NCBI GenBank assembly: GCA_003484865.1
Contig: DMZT01000174.1
Coordinates: 1 to 9,588 of the forward strand
Origin: Stenotrophomonas sp.
GTDB lineage: Bacteria > Pseudomonadota > Gammaproteobacteria > Xanthomonadales > Xanthomonadaceae
DNA length: 9,588 bases
Reading direction: 5' to 3'
Under the pieces are notes generated by a model. It ran no database searches, had not been told where the DNA came from, and saw only the letters and a program-made list of their open reading frames with translations. The position numbers and the translations under genes were made by a program. Of the stretch, positions 1 through 7,224 are shown piece after piece. Within the stretch, counting starts at the first letter, position 1, and every line of letters begins with the position of its first letter.

Positions 1-1467
1 TACGGTGGCACCGGGCTGGGGCTGTCGATCTCGCGCGATCTGGCGGCACGCATGGGCGGCAGCATCACCGTCTCCAGCGAGCCGGGCCGGGGCAGCTGCT
101 TCACGCTGGAGCTGCCGCTGCTGGCCGGTGGTGGTACCGGCAGCCCTCACAACGTCGTGCACGACGTACGTCCCGCCGCCGTGGCAGCACCGGCCGTGCC
201 TGCCGCTGCTTCGCTGGGCCGTGCCCACGCCGAATCCACCCCTGCACCCGCGCCCGCGGCCAGGGTGATGGATGACCGGGGCCGCCGCAGCCGCGCGGGC
301 CGGATGATCCTGGTGGTGGAGGACGATACGGCGTTCGCCAGCGCGCTGGTCTCGATGGCGCACGAACTGGACTTTGATTGCGTGGTCGCCGGCACTGCCG
401 AGGAAGCGCTGAGTCTGGCTGCCGAGTTGCGCCCCAATGGCATCCTGCTCGATATCGGCCTGCCCGATGTCTCCGGGCTGAGCGTGCTGGAGCGCCTCAA
501 GCGCGACCCGGCCACGCGTCACATCCCGGTGCACGTGGTGTCCGGGCTGGAGCGTTCGCAGGTGGCGATGGAGCTGGGCGCGATCGGCTATGTGATCAAG
601 CCGGCCACGCGCGAGCGCCTGCTCGGCGCGATCCAGCAGCTGGAGGCCACCAGCCAGCGCGACATGCGCCGCCTGCTGATCGTCGAGGACGACAGCGAGC
701 TGCGCTCCAATCTGCAGTTGCTGCTCGGCCGCGACCAGCTCGAGATCACTGGGGTAGGCACCATCACCGAGGCGATGGCCGAACTGGCCGGCTCCACCTT
801 CGATTGCATGGTCACCGACCTGGCGCTGCCCGACGGCACCGGCTATGACCTGCTCGAGCGCATGGCCGGCAATGATGCCGTCGCGTTCCCGCCGGTGATC
901 GTCTATACCGGCCGCGCGCTGACCCGCGATGAAGAGCAGCGCCTGCGCCGCTATTCCAAGAGCATCATCATCAAGGGCGCGCGTTCGCCCGAGCGCCTGC
1001 TCGATGAGGTGACCCTGTTCCTGCACAGTGTCGAGGCCTCCCTGCCGACCGACCAGCAGCGCCTGCTGCGCGAGGCCCGCCGCCGCGATGCGGTGCTCGA
1101 TGGCCGCACCGTGCTGCTGGCCGAGGACGATGTGCGCAACATCTTCGCGCTGTCCAGCGTGCTCGAGCCGCTGGGCGTGACCCTGGATATCGCCCGCAAC
1201 GGCCGCGAGGCGCTGGAGAAGCTGCGCCCCGAGATCGACCTGGTGCTGATGGACATCATGATGCCGGAGATGGACGGGCTGACCGCCATGCGCGAGATCC
1301 GTGCCGACAACCGCTGGCGCGACCTGCCGATCATCGCGCTGACCGCCAAGGCGATGCCGGACGACCGCGAGCACTGCCTGCAGGCCGGTGCCAATGACTA
1401 CATCGCCAAGCCGATCGACGTGGACAAGCTGGTCTCGCTGTGCCGGGTGTGGTGCTCGCGCCGATGA
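1..1467 (+). CDS. Hybrid sensor histidine kinase, C-terminal part with three receiver domains (5' end outside window)
   Basis: The frame is open from base 1, so only the C-terminal 488 residues are present. Window residues 1-41 are the end of a HATPase_c domain, with a G2-box ([19 protein letters not shown]). An Ala/Pro-rich linker (about 42-100) follows. Three CheY-like receiver domains come next: REC1 about 102-217 (phospho-acceptor Asp151 in LLDIGLPD, Lys200), REC2 about 220-345 (Asp273 in VTDLALPD, Lys325) and REC3 about 370-485 (Asp418 in [16 protein letters not shown]). All three keep the acidic pair, the Asp, the Ser/Thr and the Lys, so all look able to take phosphate; REC2 has Lys-Gly where Lys-Pro is usual. 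Sensor, HAMP and DHp parts must lie upstream. The stop overlaps the next start (ATGA), pointing to one operon with the CheR, CheB and receiver-kinase genes. It probably acts at the inner membrane or in the cytoplasm as a multi-step phosphorelay kinase; the input signal is unknown. Confidence 0.93.
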   Translation, partial: YGGTGLGLSISRDLAARMGGSITVSSEPGRGSCFTLELPLLAGGGTGSPHNVVHDVRPAAVAAPAVPAAASLGRAHAESTPAPAPAARVMDDRGRRSRAGRMILVVEDDTAFASALVSMAHELDFDCVVAGTAEEALSLAAELRPNGILLDIGLPDVSGLSVLERLKRDPATRHIPVHVVSGLERSQVAMELGAIGYVIKPATRERLLGAIQQLEATSQRDMRRLLIVEDDSELRSNLQLLLGRDQLEITGVGTITEAMAELAGSTFDCMVTDLALPDGTGYDLLERMAGNDAVAFPPVIVYTGRALTRDEEQRLRRYSKSIIIKGARSPERLLDEVTLFLHSVEASLPTDQQRLLREARRRDAVLDGRTVLLAEDDVRNIFALSSVLEPLGVTLDIARNGREALEKLRPEIDLVLMDIMMPEMDGLTAMREIRADNRWRDLPIIALTAKAMPDDREHCLQAGANDYIAKPIDVDKLVSLCRVWCSRR

Positions 1468-2288
1468 ATGAAACGGAGCTGTTCGACCTGGAGTTGAAGC
1501 TGTTGCTGGAGGCGGTCTACCAGCGCTACCACTACGACTTCCGTGACTATGCGCTGGCATCGCTGCGGCGGCGCATGCGGCATGCCATGGCGCGCTTCGA
1601 CTGCCCGACCATGGGAGCGCTGCAGCACCGGCTGCTGCACGAACCGGAGACCTTCGCCCAGGCGATGCAGTACTTCACCGTGCAGGTCTCGGAGATGTTC
1701 CGCGACCCGCCGTATTTCCGGATGCTGCGTGAGCACGCCGTGCCGGTGCTGCGCACCTATCCGTCGATCAAGCTGTGGATCGCCGGGTGCAGTACCGGCG
1801 AAGAGGTATGGTCGCTGGCGATCCTGCTGCATGAGGAAGGCCTGCTCGACCGCGCGATCATCTACGCCACCGACATCAATCCCGAAGCACTGCAGGCGGC
1901 CGAATCCGGGGCGTTCGCGCTGGACCGGCTGGCGCAGTTCAGCCGCAACTATCTGGCCGCCGGCGGCACCGGGTCGCTCTCGGATTACTACAGCAGCGGC
2001 TACGGCAGCGTGGTGTTTGATCGCCGCCTGAAGCGCAACATCGTGTTCGCCGACCACAGCCTGGCCACCGATACCGTGTTCTCCGAAGTCCACCTGGTGT
2101 CCTGCCGCAACGTGCTGATCTATTTCCAGCGGCCCCTGCAGGACCGCGCCATCGGCCTGTTCCACGAGGCGCTGGTCCATCGCGGCTTCCTGGGGCTGGG
2201 CAGCAAGGAATCGCTGCAGTTCGGCGCGCACGCCGATCTGTTCGAAGCTTGCGCGCGCGACCAGCGCCTGTATCGGAAGCTGGCCTGA
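1464..2288 (+). CDS. cheR: CheR-type protein-glutamate O-methyltransferase
   Basis: 274 residues, about full length for CheR. An N-terminal helical domain (about 1-80) ends in [11 protein letters not shown], the counterpart of the conserved region before the catalytic fold. The SAM-binding Rossmann domain shows motif I at 105-118 ([14 protein letters not shown]), an acidic motif at 135-140 (ATDINP) and the signature SCRNVLIYF at 213-221. CheR enzymes transfer methyl from S-adenosylmethionine to receptor glutamates in the cytoplasm. No receptor, CheA or CheW lies in the window, so the substrate may be another sensor, possibly the upstream hybrid kinase (inference). The start at 1464 was chosen because its ATGA overlaps the upstream stop; the GTG at 1440 would lie inside the kinase gene and adds no domain. 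The stop shares one base with the cheB start. The symbol marks the family, not proven chemotaxis. Confidence 0.93.
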   Translation: MNETELFDLELKLLLEAVYQRYHYDFRDYALASLRRRMRHAMARFDCPTMGALQHRLLHEPETFAQAMQYFTVQVSEMFRDPPYFRMLREHAVPVLRTYPSIKLWIAGCSTGEEVWSLAILLHEEGLLDRAIIYATDINPEALQAAESGAFALDRLAQFSRNYLAAGGTGSLSDYYSSGYGSVVFDRRLKRNIVFADHSLATDTVFSEVHLVSCRNVLIYFQRPLQDRAIGLFHEALVHRGFLGLGSKESLQFGAHADLFEACARDQRLYRKLA

Positions 2289-2872
2289 TGAGCGGCGCGT
2301 CGCAACGCAGCCGGTTCGATCTGGTGGTCATCGGCGCGTCGGCCGGTGGGGTCAGTGCGCTGCAGGCGCTGCTGTCATCGCTGCCGACGACACTGGCGCT
2401 GCCCGTGCTGGTGGTGCTGCATCTGCCACGTGATCGACCGAGCCGCATTGCCGGCCTGCTCGACGCCGGCTGCCCGCTGCCGGTGCGCGAGGCCGAGGAC
2501 AAGCAGCCCCTGCAGCCGGGCACCGTCACCTTCGCGCCGCCGGATTACCATCTGCTGGTCGAGGACCGTGCCACGCTGGCGCTGTCGGTGGACCCGCCGG
2601 TGCTGTTCTCGCGTCCGGCCATCGATCCGCTGTTTGAAAGCGCCGCTGATGTGTTCGGCGATGGCGTGCTGGCGATCCTGCTGACCGGCGCCAGCGCCGA
2701 TGGCAGTGATGGCGTCGCCGCTGTCCGCCAGGCCGGCGGCGAAGCCTGGATCCAATGCCCTGAGGAGGCGTATTCCTCGATGATGCCCGCATCCGCCCTG
2801 GCGCACGCCGGTGCCGATGCGGTGCTCCCGCTCACCTCCATCTGCACGCGTATGAAAGGTCTTACCCGATGA
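2288..2872 (+). CDS. cheB: Stand-alone CheB-type protein-glutamate methylesterase (no receiver domain)
   Basis: 194 residues, which is only the catalytic domain of CheB; classical CheB is about 350 residues with an N-terminal receiver. The catalytic triad can be placed at Ser18 (IGASAGG), His45 (LHLP) and Asp138 (LTGASADGSDG), with spacing close to the classical enzyme. It should hydrolyse methyl esters added by the CheR next door, or deamidate glutamines, on a cytoplasmic target. With no receiver of its own, its control must come from a partner protein or from expression; receivers in the flanking kinases are candidates (inference). The start at 2288 follows from the TGATG junction with cheR; an earlier ATG at 2249 lies inside cheR. 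Its stop overlaps the start of the receiver-kinase gene by four bases (ATGA). Confidence 0.92.
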   Translation: MSGASQRSRFDLVVIGASAGGVSALQALLSSLPTTLALPVLVVLHLPRDRPSRIAGLLDAGCPLPVREAEDKQPLQPGTVTFAPPDYHLLVEDRATLALSVDPPVLFSRPAIDPLFESAADVFGDGVLAILLTGASADGSDGVAAVRQAGGEAWIQCPEEAYSSMMPASALAHAGADAVLPLTSICTRMKGLTR

Positions 2873-3987
2873 ACCTGATCGAACCCGCCGGGTCGACTGC
2901 CACCACCGATTGCGTGAAGCTGCTGATTGTCGATGACATTCCGCAGAACCTGGTCGCGATGGAGGCGCTGCTGCGCCGCCCCGGCCTGGAGATCCTGTGC
3001 GCGTTGTCCGGTGCCGAAGCGCTCGAGCTGCTGCTGGAGCATGAAGTCGCGCTCGCGTTGCTGGATGTGCACATGCCGGAAATCGACGGGTTTTCGTTGG
3101 CCGAGCTGATGCGTGGCTCGCAGCGCAGCCGCGATGTACCCATCATCTTCCTGACCGCCTCACCGAACGACCCCGTGCGGGCCTTCAAGGGCTACGAATC
3201 CGGTGCCGTGGATTTCCTGCACAAGCCGATCGAGCCGCAGGTGATCATGAGCAAGGTCAATGTGTTCATCGAGCTTTACCAGCAGAAGCAGCTGCTGAAG
3301 ACGCGCAACGAGGCGCTGGAGCATGCGCTCAAGCTCAATGAGACGATGATGGCTGTGTTGACGCACGATCTGCGCACGCCGCTGGCATCGATCCTGCTGT
3401 GCGCCGATAAGCTGTCGCTGGATCTGCCCGACGATGGCGCGGTGCAGCGCACGCTTGGCCACCTTGAGAACAGTGCGCAGCGGATGGCGCGGATGGTGGA
3501 TCAGCTGCTGGATTTCTCGAAGATCCGCACCGGTGGCCTGCGCCTGCACAGCACCGAATGCGATCTGGCGGACGTGGCCGCCTCGGTGGTGGCCGAGATC
3601 GGGCGTGCGCATCCGCAGGCGACGATCGAGCTGCAGGTCCAGGGCGATGCCCACCTGCAGGGCGATCCGGATCGCCTGGCGCAGCTGCTGTCCAACCTGA
3701 TCGGCAACGCCGTGCTGCACGGTGGCGATGCGCCGGTGGTGGTGCGTCTGGAAGGCGAGCGCAGCGCGCCGCTGCGGTTGCAGGTGCGCAATGCCGGGCA
3801 GATTCCCGAGGCGTTGCTGCCGCGGTTGTTCGAACCGTTCAAGGCCAGTTTCCACGATAGCCGCGGGCTGGGGCTGGGCCTGTTCATCGCCAGCGAGTTC
3901 GCGCGTGCGCATGGCGGCACGCTGGTGGCGCAGAATCACGATGGCACGGTGCTGTTTGAGACTACGCTTCAGCGTCGACCACGCTGA
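2869..3987 (+). CDS. Receiver-histidine kinase (REC-HisKA-HATPase) hybrid protein
   Basis: 372 residues with no membrane segment, so probably cytoplasmic. An N-terminal receiver (about 15-135) has the acidic pair in LLIVDDIPQNL, phospho-acceptor Asp66 (LLDVHMPEIDG), Thr96 and Lys119 (HKP). A helical linker (about 136-160) leads to a HisKA domain with the H-box at His166 (THDLRTPLAS), then a HATPase domain with the N-box around 276-280 (LLSNLIGNAV), an F-box (RLFEPF) and the G2-box (RGLGLGLFIASEFARAHGG). The G1 position reads VRNAG, the Asn-x-Gly variant seen in many kinases instead of Asp-x-Gly. In such proteins an upstream kinase can phosphorylate the receiver and thereby gate the second kinase. 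As last gene of the operon, overlapping cheB by four bases, it is a plausible relay from the three-receiver hybrid kinase. The downstream target is not visible. Confidence 0.93.
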   Translation: MNLIEPAGSTATTDCVKLLIVDDIPQNLVAMEALLRRPGLEILCALSGAEALELLLEHEVALALLDVHMPEIDGFSLAELMRGSQRSRDVPIIFLTASPNDPVRAFKGYESGAVDFLHKPIEPQVIMSKVNVFIELYQQKQLLKTRNEALEHALKLNETMMAVLTHDLRTPLASILLCADKLSLDLPDDGAVQRTLGHLENSAQRMARMVDQLLDFSKIRTGGLRLHSTECDLADVAASVVAEIGRAHPQATIELQVQGDAHLQGDPDRLAQLLSNLIGNAVLHGGDAPVVVRLEGERSAPLRLQVRNAGQIPEALLPRLFEPFKASFHDSRGLGLGLFIASEFARAHGGTLVAQNHDGTVLFETTLQRRPR

Positions 3988-3997
3988 TGCCGATAGA

Positions 3998-4024
3998 ACC
4001 ATCCCGGCATTGTGCCGGGATGGT
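3998..4024. terminator. Perfect 12-bp hairpin between convergent genes, likely bidirectional terminator
   Basis: ACCATCCCGGCA (3998-4009) and TGCCGGGATGGT (4013-4024) are exact reverse complements around a 3-base TTG loop. The hairpin starts 10 bases after the receiver-kinase stop and ends 8 bases from the stop of the small gene on the other strand, the classic place for a shared terminator. No clear U-tract follows on either strand, so a canonical Rho-independent mechanism is not certain. Confidence 0.7.
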
Positions 4025-4032
4025 CGTGGTGC

Positions 4033-4215
4033 TTACAGCGGCTCGCAGCACAGATACAGGCCATGGCCGCCGTAGGTGCAGCCGGGCTGATCTTCGCAGC
4101 CTGCCAGGGGCTTGGGCTGGCTTGAGGTCGCCAGCGCCTGGCTCGATGCGAAGGCCAGTGCGCAGATCATCGTGACGGCGCTCAGGGACGACAACAACAG
4201 CTTCTTCGACTTCAT
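4033..4215 (-). CDS. Small secreted Cys-rich protein, copy B (60 aa)
   Basis: I do not recognise a named family. The 60-residue product has a clear Sec signal peptide: basic MKSKK, a hydrophobic core to about residue 24, and an A-L-A cleavage site at 27-29. The predicted mature part is 31 residues with four cysteines in the pattern C-x5-C-x9-CC and the block PGCTYGGH. The mature parts of copies A and B share 20 of 31 positions, and the signal peptides share MKSKKL and CALAFASSQA, so the two arose by duplication. Start ATG at 4215 is preceded by an AAGGGA ribosome site. It lies 61 bases after copy A on the same strand and its stop sits beside the 3998-4024 hairpin. Expected location is the periplasm or outside the cell; four cysteines allow two disulfides. 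Possible roles such as peptide toxin, signal, or metal/thiol binding are guesses. Confidence 0.78.
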   Translation of the reverse strand: MKSKKLLLSSLSAVTMICALAFASSQALATSSQPKPLAGCEDQPGCTYGGHGLYLCCEPL

Positions 4216-4276
4216 GGTCTATCTTTCCCTTTGTGGATGATGTTGACGGTCGAACGTGCTCGCACGGAAGAGGGCG

Positions 4277-4456
4277 TTACACCGGCTGGCAGCACCGGAT
4301 TTCGCTGTGCCCGCCATAGGTGCAGCCGGGCTTGTAGGGACAGCCCTCCAGCTGTTTGGGTTGGCTGGAGGTTGCCACCGCCTGGCTCGAAGCAAACGCC
4401 AGGGCACAGACAACAGCGATACCGCCAAAGACCGAGACGAGTTTCTTGGACTTCAT
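4277..4456 (-). CDS. Small secreted Cys-rich protein, copy A (59 aa)
   Basis: A 59-residue product with a signal peptide (MKSKK, then a hydrophobic stretch with GGIAVVCALAF, A-V-A cleavage site at 26-28) and a 31-residue predicted mature part. Mature cysteines fall at positions 11, 17, 27 and 28, giving C-x5-C-x9-CC, with PGCTYGGH identical to copy B. What differs most is the loop before the CC pair: SEIR here, GLYL in copy B. The ATG at 4456 is chosen because AGGAG lies 7 bases upstream, its start MKSKK matches copy B, and the upstream in-frame ATG (4480) would put eight polar residues before the signal peptide. The 5' leader also resembles that of copy B (ATCCACAA before the ribosome site), so the duplication covered part of the leader. 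The gene lies 175 bases after the redoxin stop on the same strand. Family and function are unknown. Confidence 0.78.
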   Translation of the reverse strand: MKSKKLVSVFGGIAVVCALAFASSQAVATSSQPKQLEGCPYKPGCTYGGHSEIRCCQPV

Positions 4457-4602
4457 GGTGTTTCTCCTGTTGTGGATCATGCGGATGCAGCGGGTGGTGC
4501 GCGATGCGGTTTACCGGGCAGGCGGATCCGTCAGCGGGGAGGGGAAGGAAAACCGACGAACTGTCGATCCGCCCCATAAGCCGGCGCGGACAGACCTTGG
4601 GT

Positions 4603-4622
4603 ACGCCGCCGGGGAGCGGCGT
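4603..4622. other. GC-rich inverted repeat just after the redoxin gene
   Basis: ACGCCGC (4603-4609) and GCGGCGT (4616-4622) form a perfect 7-bp stem with a 6-base loop, 9 bases beyond the redoxin stop on the - strand. It could be a weak terminator or an RNA-processing/stability hairpin separating the redoxin message from the two small genes. There is no U-tract after it. The rest of the 4457-4631 gap shows no gene and no convincing promoter. Confidence 0.4.
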
Positions 4623-4631
4623 CAGGGGGAA

Positions 4632-5246
4632 TCAGCCTGCCGGAGCGGGCACCGCACTGCGCGCAGCGTTCACCACGAAGGCGCCGGTGATGGCATTGAC
4701 CGCGCTGTCCTTGAGTTGGCCGACGTGGCGATAGATCACTTTGCCGTCCTCGATCACCACCACCATCGGCACCATGGTTGCGGTGTAGCGTTGCCGGATC
4801 CGGTCATCGGTATCGTTCACCACCGGAAACGCGAAGCCATGCTGGCGTGCATAGTCCGCAGCGGTTTCATGCGGCGGCAGGCTGACGCCGATCATCTCGA
4901 AGGCACGGTGGCCGTTGTTCCGTCCGGCGGCGTCCAGCGCCTGGATCTGCGGCACGGAGGCCAGGCAGAACTTGCAGGCAGGAGAGAAGAAATACAGGAC
5001 CTGGCGGCCGCTGGCCGGGCCGGCGAGGGTGACCGCCTGGCCGTCCAGTGCCGTGGTGCCGAGTGCTTCAGGCTGGGCGCCTTCCGGAAGGCCGTGAGCG
5101 GCCTTGGAGATCTGTTCGACCTTGCTCACCAGCAGCGCCTGCTGCTGGCGGAGCTGCCGGTTCTGCACGGCCAGCGCGGTCATCAGCGCGGCCAACACGA
5201 TGATCAGAGCGAGGCTGCCGTACTTCCGTAGCGCGGATGCGTCCAT
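4632..5246 (-). CDS. Membrane-anchored thioredoxin-fold protein (TlpA/MauD-like redoxin)
   Basis: 204 residues. One N-terminal membrane segment (about 9-27, from YGSLALIIV to ALAVQN) is followed by a short Gln-rich coiled coil (28-49), then a thioredoxin-like domain (about 60-190) that should face the periplasm. The active site is Cys91-Lys-Phe-Cys94 in FFSPACKFCLASVP, and the expected cis-proline is Pro160 in the TATMVP stretch. Anchored proteins of this type reduce or rearrange disulfides in specific exported proteins; MauD, for example, serves methylamine dehydrogenase maturation. Here the nearest exported Cys-rich proteins are the two small products encoded just downstream, so they are the obvious candidate substrates (inference). 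The ATG at 5246 has AAGGAG 4 bases upstream; the longer frame to 5315 would run through the promoter. It is divergent from mntR. Confidence 0.88.
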   Translation of the reverse strand: MDASALRKYGSLALIIVLAALMTALAVQNRQLRQQQALLVSKVEQISKAAHGLPEGAQPEALGTTALDGQAVTLAGPASGRQVLYFFSPACKFCLASVPQIQALDAAGRNNGHRAFEMIGVSLPPHETAADYARQHGFAFPVVNDTDDRIRQRYTATMVPMVVVIEDGKVIYRHVGQLKDSAVNAITGAFVVNAARSAVPAPAG

Positions 5247-5291
5247 GCTGCTCCTTGGCCTTCGGCCGGGTCCATGGCTGAGTAGGTGGGG

Positions 5292-5322
5292 TATATATCC
5301 GGCACCAAAAATCATTTGTCAA
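5292..5322 (-). promoter_or_regulatory. Sigma-70-like promoter for the redoxin/small-protein genes
   Basis: Read on the - strand, a perfect -35 TTGACA (5322-5317) is followed by an AT-rich -10 region. Either GATATA (5299-5294, 17-base spacer) or TATATA (5297-5292, 19-base spacer) could serve. This would give a leader of about 40 bases before the redoxin ATG. It stands out as the AT-richest spot in a very GC-rich window. Confidence 0.6.
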
Positions 5323-5487
5323 ACGAAAGATCCTGTGAATGAGACGTCGGTTTGATTCTGGTCTCTATCTGTTGCCAGCCGGGGCGCTCCGACCACGCGA
5401 GGCCCGCCCGGATCAGTCGCAAACCCCCGTGAGGTAAACTGTCCGGGTGCCGCAGCCCTTCGCCACCGGCCTATTGCTGGAGCCACC

Positions 5488-5946
5488 ATGCCGTCCCCGA
5501 CCCGTAAAGCCACCTCGCCCCTGATCGACGCCCAGGTGCATGTCGAGGGCTTTGTGCAGGTGCGTGAAGCGCGCCGGTCCGAGCTGGTCGAGGATTACGT
5601 GGAGCTGATCGCGGACCTGATCGCCGATGGCCGCGAAGCCCGCCAGGTGGATATCGCCACCCGGCTCGGGGTTGCACAGCCCACGGTGGCCAAGGCGCTC
5701 AAGCGGCTGGTCAAGGAGGGTTGGGCGATCCAGCGGCCGTATCGCGGCGTGTTCCTGACCCCGGCCGGCGAGCAGCTGGCGGTGGAGATGCGCGCCCGCC
5801 ACCAGATGGTGGAGCAGTTCCTGCTGGCGCTGGGCGTGGACGCCGATTCGGCGCGCCGCGACGCGGAAGGGATCGAGCACCACGTCAGCGAGGCCACCCT
5901 GGCCGCATTCGAGGCCTTCGTGCGCAAGGCCAACGGTCATGGTTGA
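5488..5946 (+). CDS. mntR: Manganese-responsive transcriptional regulator MntR (DtxR family)
   Basis: 152 residues, the length of the E. coli-type MntR. After a variable N-terminus, a winged helix-turn-helix lies at about 50-92 ([20 protein letters not shown], wing YRGVFLT), followed by the dimerisation/metal domain. All six metal-ligand positions known from Bacillus MntR can be placed: Asp36 and Glu39 (EDYVE), His105 (RHQMVEQ), Glu127, Glu130 and His131 (DAEGIEHH). With Mn bound, MntR represses manganese importers; no mntH or mntP lies in the window, so it is not beside its usual targets. The ATG at 5488 has GGAG 6 bases upstream. The last 8 bases overlap tadA, so the two are probably co-transcribed. 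The divergent upstream region (5323-5487) holds no MntR-type palindrome that I can recognise. Confidence 0.93.
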   Translation: MPSPTRKATSPLIDAQVHVEGFVQVREARRSELVEDYVELIADLIADGREARQVDIATRLGVAQPTVAKALKRLVKEGWAIQRPYRGVFLTPAGEQLAVEMRARHQMVEQFLLALGVDADSARRDAEGIEHHVSEATLAAFEAFVRKANGHG

Positions 5947-6463
5947 GCGCCTCGCCCCGCCACCACCACTGGGCGTGCCGGTGCACGACCAGGATGAGCA
6001 TTGGATGCGCCACGCGCTGGGCCTGGCGGAGCGTGCCGAGCGTGAATTCAATGAGATTCCGGTCGGCGCGGTGCTGGTCGGTGCCGATGGCAGCGTGCTC
6101 GGCGAAGGCTGGAACCTCAACATCGCCGACCATGATCCCAGCGCGCATGCCGAGATCGTGGCGATGCGGCAGGCGGGCAGGGCGATCACCAACCACCGGC
6201 TGATCGGCAGCACGCTGTACGTGACGCTGGAGCCGTGTGCGATGTGTGCCATGGCCATCGTGCACGCACGCGTGGCGCGGCTGGTGTATGCGGCCACAGA
6301 CCCCAAGACCGGTGCCTGCGGCAGCGTGTTCGACCTGATCGGCGACGCGCGCCACAACCACCGCGTGGAGATCCACGGTGGCGTGCTCGCCAAGGACGCC
6401 AGCACCCGGCTGACCAACTACTTCCGCGCCAAGCGCGGCAAGCCGCCACTGCTGCTGGAATAA
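5939..6463 (+). CDS. tadA: tRNA(Arg) adenosine-34 deaminase TadA
   Basis: 174 residues with the cytidine/deoxycytidylate deaminase zinc fold. Zinc and catalytic residues are clear: His70-Ala-Glu72 ([10 protein letters not shown]) and Cys100/Cys103 ([12 protein letters not shown]). The stretches [25 protein letters not shown] and the tail NHRVEI match TadA and not free-base deaminases. The enzyme converts A34 to inosine in the wobble position of tRNA-Arg(ACG), an essential step. The start at 5939 overlaps the end of mntR by 8 bases and gives a normal N-terminus; the ATG at 6005 would cut off part of the first helix. The ribosome site is weak (AAGG), consistent with coupling to mntR translation. 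Confidence 0.96.
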   Translation: MVERLAPPPPLGVPVHDQDEHWMRHALGLAERAEREFNEIPVGAVLVGADGSVLGEGWNLNIADHDPSAHAEIVAMRQAGRAITNHRLIGSTLYVTLEPCAMCAMAIVHARVARLVYAATDPKTGACGSVFDLIGDARHNHRVEIHGGVLAKDASTRLTNYFRAKRGKPPLLLE

Positions 6464-6499
6464 GGTCCCCGCAGCGACAGGGTCGTGACGGGTTGGCGG

Positions 6500-6505
6500 T
6501 ATCAT
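6500..6505 (+). promoter_or_regulatory. Possible -10 element upstream of orn
   Basis: TATCAT matches five of six bases of the -10 consensus and lies 57 bases before the orn start, in the 99-base gap after tadA. No good -35 is visible at the right distance, so this is tentative. Confidence 0.3.
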
Positions 6506-6562
6506 GGGCGCCTTATCCATTCCGGTCGCGGCGCAAGCGGTGGCCCAGCACAAGGCGAACAC

Positions 6563-7132
6563 ATGGCGGACAACGGCGCAGAAGGCGAGCGACTGATCTG
6601 GATCGATCTGGAAATGACCGGTCTGGACACCGACAACGATGCGATCATCGAGATCGCCACCGTGGTGACCGATGCGCAGTTGAAGGTGCTGGCCGAAGGC
6701 CCGGAATTCGCGATCCATCATCCGGTCGAGCGGCTGGAAGCGATGGACGAGTGGAACCGCAACCAGCATCGTCGTTCCGGCCTGTGGCAGCGCGTGGTCG
6801 AGAGCACCATCACGCCCGGGCAGGCCGAAGCGCAGACGATCGCCTTCCTGCAGCAGTGGATCAAGGCGGGCGCCTCGCCGATGTGCGGCAACTCGATCTG
6901 CCAGGACCGTCGCTTCCTGCACCGTGAAATGCCGCGTCTGGAAAAGTACTTCCATTACCGGAATCTGGACGTTTCCACGATCAAGGAACTGGCCAGGCGC
7001 TGGGCCCCGGGCGTGGCCGCCGGCGTCGGCAAGACCGCCAGCCATACCGCGCTGAGCGACGTGCATGATTCCATCGAAGAGCTGCGCCATTACCGTCAAT
7101 TCATGGGCGCGCTGTCGGGCCTGCCGGCCTGA
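6563..7132 (+). CDS. orn: Oligoribonuclease (DEDDh 3'-5' exoribonuclease)
   Basis: 189 residues, the usual length for Orn. The DEDDh catalytic set is complete: Asp15 and Glu17 ([10 protein letters not shown]), Asp115 (NSICQDRRF), His161 and Asp166 ([10 protein letters not shown]). Orn degrades 2-5-nt RNAs to mononucleotides in the cytoplasm, and in bacteria with cyclic-di-GMP signalling it clears the linear product pGpG. The ATG at 6563 is chosen because AAGG lies just upstream and the protein then aligns with the E. coli N-terminus; the frame upstream to 6485 adds 26 residues that look like untranslated leader and contain the possible -10 box. The gene is followed at once by a GC-rich hairpin. 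Confidence 0.97.
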   Translation: MADNGAEGERLIWIDLEMTGLDTDNDAIIEIATVVTDAQLKVLAEGPEFAIHHPVERLEAMDEWNRNQHRRSGLWQRVVESTITPGQAEAQTIAFLQQWIKAGASPMCGNSICQDRRFLHREMPRLEKYFHYRNLDVSTIKELARRWAPGVAAGVGKTASHTALSDVHDSIEELRHYRQFMGALSGLPA

Positions 7133-7139
7133 CCCGAAC

Positions 7140-7156
7140 GCCGGGCGTCGCCCGGC
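7140..7156 (+). terminator. Short GC hairpin after orn
   Basis: GCCGGGC (7140-7146) and GCCCGGC (7150-7156) pair perfectly around a GTC loop, 7 bases after the orn stop. The position suggests transcription termination or 3'-end protection, but no U-tract follows. The stem resembles the core of some SMAG-type repeats, though the GTAG head is missing, so it could also be a decayed repeat. Confidence 0.45.
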
Positions 7157-7224
7157 AACGCGGCCTGTGCGCAGGCGTTCAGCCACCGGCAGGCGAGGCA
7201 ACGAGCGGTATACATCGGCGGCGC

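Noticed and set aside
1398..2231. 277-codon open frame on the - strand opposite cheR
   Set aside because: It is a mirror of a strongly supported cheR gene with no recognisable domain.
4212..4577. 121-codon - strand frame covering copy A in another phase
   Set aside because: Copy A is supported by paralogy with copy B, a ribosome site and a signal peptide; this alternative has none of these.
4231..5231. Open frames on the + strand (167 and 291 codons) across the small secreted genes and the redoxin
   Set aside because: They are antisense to genes that have signal peptides, ribosome sites and paralogy, and they encode no recognisable domain.
5435..5440. TAAACT as a -10 box for mntR
   Set aside because: It matches four of six consensus bases but no -35 element lies at the right distance.
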